Positions 4,954 through 6,608 of a stretch of 6,608 bases of DNA are shown piece by piece. The position numbers and the translations under genes are program-made. Origin of the DNA: a bacterium (GTDB lineage: Bacteria > SM23-31 > JAUVVT01); assembly GCA_030616165.1 (NCBI GenBank), contig JAUWXV010000208.1:1-6608 (forward strand), given 5' to 3'. The notes below the pieces were generated by a model. That model was not told where the DNA came from and did no database searches. It was given only the letters and a program-made list of their open reading frames with translations. The first letter of the stretch is position 1, and the number at the start of each line of letters is the position of its first letter.

Positions 4954-6170
4954 GCATTAAACTTCTTCCTTAATTCTTCTCTCTTACTTTCAATATATTC
5001 TATATTATTTAATTTTACCAACTCCCTCTCACTTAATGTTGGTAATAGTTCCGCTTTTATAATTATTACTAATTCTTTTTCATTATACTCTTTGCTCTCG
5101 TATCCTGTCAAATATCTTATTCCAAAAACCCACCAAGGTAAATTCTTCAAAATCGGTATTCCAGATCTTGTAACAATTTCATCAGTCGAATATAGTCCAG
5201 CTATCACCGCCCTTTCTCCATCAAGTAAAAATAGAGACGTATTAGCCGATGATTTTTTTATAATTGTAGAAACCACACCCGGTTGGACCGAGCTCCTTTC
5301 AGCCTGAACATCAAGATGAATAAAGTATAAACTGTCTTCTTGAATAACCATGGGTGTAACCCTCAATATTATACCAGTACTCCTAAACACATCTGTAACA
5401 TTACCTGCAAAATCCAATTGTTTAACCGAAAAATCATGACCTATCTGAACCAATCCCACATCTCCTTCAAGAACCTGTATATTTGGACTTGCTAAAACTT
5501 CTCCAACTGCGTCAGTCTCTAAAGCTTTTAACAAGCCCGACAAACTTTCGTCTGTGGTTTCCATTGTAACGCCAACTCTAAAAATATCACTCTCTACTGG
5601 TTCTCCAACCAGATTTTGCCGAATATCATAAGTGACATCTCCTATTTCATATGTCCTTTTTATCAGTGCTTCCCAATTTATTCCTCTCTCCCGTAAAACA
5701 TGTTTGTCTCCTTCAAAAAATATTGCACTGATATTGACCTCTCTCATAGTAGAATTATATTCCCTTTCTTCCTCTTCCAATACTTCTTCCTCTCTATCAA
5801 CGATTTTGATATAATTAGGATATTCCTCATATTCAAGATTGTTAACTTTAATTATTAAATCTAATGCTCCTCTCCAATCTAAATCGACTATTTCAACATT
5901 AATTTGTTCTGACCTAATTTTTTCATCGATTATTACCTTTCTTTCTAATCTGGAGCTAATCTCACTTAAAGCCTGAATAGCCTGAGTAATTGGCATTGTA
6001 CTCGAAAATGATATTTTTCCTGAAGGTAGGATATATTCCCTTGGAATTCTTTGCTGCCCATAAGATACTGAAAAAGTACATATAATTAATAAGAGTACTA
6101 TTTTTATCGGATTTAGTTTTGAATCTGAAATAAACCGTGAAAAATGCCCTGCTGATGTTTTTGCTTTCAT
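4944..6170 (-). CDS. pilQ: Compact outer-membrane secretin, probable type IV pilus PilQ
   Basis: 408 residues. Signal peptide: a long basic N-region, hydrophobic core at 22-35, likely cleavage after SYG (36-38). Residues 51-125 form one secretin N-type domain (ISFSSTMPITQAIQAL ... LDWRGALDLII ... YIKIVD), followed by an acidic linker at 127-137. The secretin domain spans about 143-378, with the hallmarks LASPNIQVLEGDVGLVQIG (226-244), STGIILRVTPM (264-274), LDGERAVIAGL (316-326), SGIPILKNLPWW (336-347) and KELVIIIKAEL (365-375). A charged helical tail (379-408) may be a pilotin-binding segment. Typical PilQ and GspD proteins are about 600-750 residues, so this one is short, lacking AMIN domains and extra N modules. 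The PilP-like gene just upstream on the same strand supports PilQ over GspD. The frame is open to an ATG at 6281, but 6170 has GGGAGG 7 bases upstream and a normal signal peptide. Confidence 0.85.
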   Translation of the reverse strand: MKAKTSAGHFSRFISDSKLNPIKIVLLLIICTFSVSYGQQRIPREYILPSGKISFSSTMPITQAIQALSEISSRLERKVIIDEKIRSEQINVEIVDLDWRGALDLIIKVNNLEYEEYPNYIKIVDREEEVLEEEEREYNSTMREVNISAIFFEGDKHVLRERGINWEALIKRTYEIGDVTYDIRQNLVGEPVESDIFRVGVTMETTDESLSGLLKALETDAVGEVLASPNIQVLEGDVGLVQIGHDFSVKQLDFAGNVTDVFRSTGIILRVTPMVIQEDSLYFIHLDVQAERSSVQPGVVSTIIKKSSANTSLFLLDGERAVIAGLYSTDEIVTRSGIPILKNLPWWVFGIRYLTGYESKEYNEKELVIIIKAELLPTLSERELVKLNNIEYIESKREELRKKFNAKK

Positions 6171-6177
6171 TATTATG

Positions 6178-6183
6178 CCTCCC
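6178..6183 (-). promoter_or_regulatory. Ribosome binding site of the secretin gene
   Basis: GGGAGG on the minus strand, 7 bases before the ATG at 6170. It favours this start over the in-frame ATG at 6281. The site sits 4 bases after the leader hairpin at 6187-6212. Confidence 0.75.
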
Positions 6184-6186
6184 AAA

Positions 6187-6212
6187 AGGGCTGAACTTTT
6201 CAGAACAGCCCT
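6187..6212 (-). promoter_or_regulatory. Hairpin immediately upstream of the secretin ribosome binding site
   Basis: On the minus strand AGGGCTG (6212-6206) and CAGCCCT (6193-6187) form a perfect 7-bp GC-rich stem with a 12-base loop, followed by four T (three beyond the stem) and then the GGGAGG. It may be a partial terminator lowering secretin output relative to the upstream pilus genes, an RNA-stability hairpin at a processing site, or a structure governing access to the ribosome binding site. Confidence 0.5.
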
Positions 6213-6274
6213 CTGGTTAATAATTTTAATTCTTAAAAAGTCGTTTTTTCTTTGATGATTTTTTTCATTGACAT

Positions 6275-6319
6275 TATCCATTTATTCTTTATCCATTTAT
6301 TCATTATCCATTTAATCAT
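6275..6319 (-). repeat. Three tandem 15-nt repeats carrying stop-start codon pairs
   Basis: Units at 6305-6319, 6290-6304 and 6275-6289 each contain AAATGGATA and differ from one another by one or two bases. Read on the minus strand in the PilP-like frame they give stop, MDNE, stop, MDKE, stop, MDNVNE, so each unit holds a TAA-ATG pair. The PilP-like stop codon (6314-6312) is in the first unit. The third start codon (6281) opens a frame continuous with the secretin. Confidence 0.7.
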
Positions 6320-6608
6320 TATCTCTTAATCTAAGTGTCACGGTTTCTATAAATCCCCCTTTATTTAGTACAAATACTACCTGGTTTTCAGCCTTATTTA
6401 TTCTTGCAAGACGTCCAAGATAAACTCTATCCCCAACTTCCATAACATTTAAATTTCCTTTTGAGTCAGCTATAAATGCTCTATCCTCTGTTAAACCCTG
6501 AAGAATAGCCGTATTTACCTCTAAAAGATTATCTCTATTGGGTGGAATATACTCACTCACTAAAGGGTAAAATGGATTATATGAAATTGGTTCGCTCATC
6601 CTTCTGTC
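6312..6608 (-). CDS. pilP: PilP-like pilus assembly protein, C-terminal part (5' end beyond the window)
   Basis: 98 residues visible; the frame is open to the window edge. The pattern TAILQGLTEDRAFIADSKG, then EVGDRVYLGRLARI, VVFVLN and ETVTLRL matches the periplasmic beta domain of PilP and GspC: a strand with 'G', an 'A-I/L-x-D-x-x-G' turn, a 'V-x-x-G-D-x-V/I' motif and 'G-x-V/L-x-x-I'. PilP is an inner-membrane lipoprotein that links the PilN/PilO platform to the PilQ secretin. An ATG at 6599 exists, but the purine-rich AGAAGG directly touches it, leaving no spacer, and no lipoprotein signal follows, so it is probably internal. Full PilP proteins are about 170-180 residues, so roughly half is seen. 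The secretin follows 141 bases downstream, the usual pilP-pilQ order. Confidence 0.68.
   Translation of the reverse strand, partial: DRRMSEPISYNPFYPLVSEYIPPNRDNLLEVNTAILQGLTEDRAFIADSKGNLNVMEVGDRVYLGRLARINKAENQVVFVLNKGGFIETVTLRLRDND

Noticed and set aside
4807-5307. Plus-strand open frame of 166 codons starting at an internal ATG
   Set aside because: Its first third is the phosphatase-like remnant; the remainder is the complement of the secretin gene and runs through a terminator.
6171-6281. N-terminal extension of the secretin from the ATG at 6281
   Set aside because: It would put 37 polar residues before a good signal peptide and translate through a GC-rich hairpin; the start at 6170 has a strong ribosome binding site. 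Kept only as a possibility in the repeat finding.

Overview
The window is AT-rich DNA from a Gram-negative (two-membrane) bacterium: it encodes an outer-membrane secretin, two proteins with Tat signals and one with a Sec signal. The genes have strong Shine-Dalgarno sequences (GGGAGG or AAGGAGG), and the sulfatase has sigma70-type promoter sequences. Both argue mildly against Bacteroidota proper. The gene mix (Tat-exported Gfo/Idh/MocA oxidoreductase, sulfatase, secreted toroid enzyme) is typical of polysaccharide degraders in the FCB and PVC groups; I cannot place it more precisely.

Layout. Positions 1-627 (minus) hold the N-terminal 209 residues of a Tat-exported Gfo/Idh/MocA-family oxidoreductase, cut by the window edge. 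Positions 838-2487 (minus) encode a secreted 549-residue protein that looks like an alpha/alpha toroid and may act on carbohydrate; I do not recognise a named family. Positions 2488-3140 are a divergent, AT-rich control region with two candidate plus-strand promoters and a pair of related, oppositely oriented hairpins whose loops are complementary (REP- or MITE-like). Positions 3141-4625 (plus) encode a Tat-exported sulfatase closely resembling heparan N-sulfatase (SGSH), with a cysteine-type formylglycine motif. Positions 4699-4902 (plus) are a decayed fragment resembling the N-terminal part of PhoD-like phosphatases. A bidirectional terminator at 4926-4953 closes both flanks. Positions 4944-6170 (minus) encode a compact secretin, probably PilQ, preceded at 6312-6608 (minus) by the C-terminal part of a PilP-like protein. 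The two are separated by a leader hairpin and by three tandem 15-nt repeats that carry repeated stop-start codon pairs.

How the parts fit. The right side is the end of a type IV pilus assembly operon (pilP-pilQ order), a core locus. The left side is an accessory catabolic island: sulfatase, toroid protein and exported oxidoreductase could together attack a sulfated, possibly N-sulfated, glycan in the periplasm. The boundary between the two carries gene debris, as expected at a site of insertion and loss.
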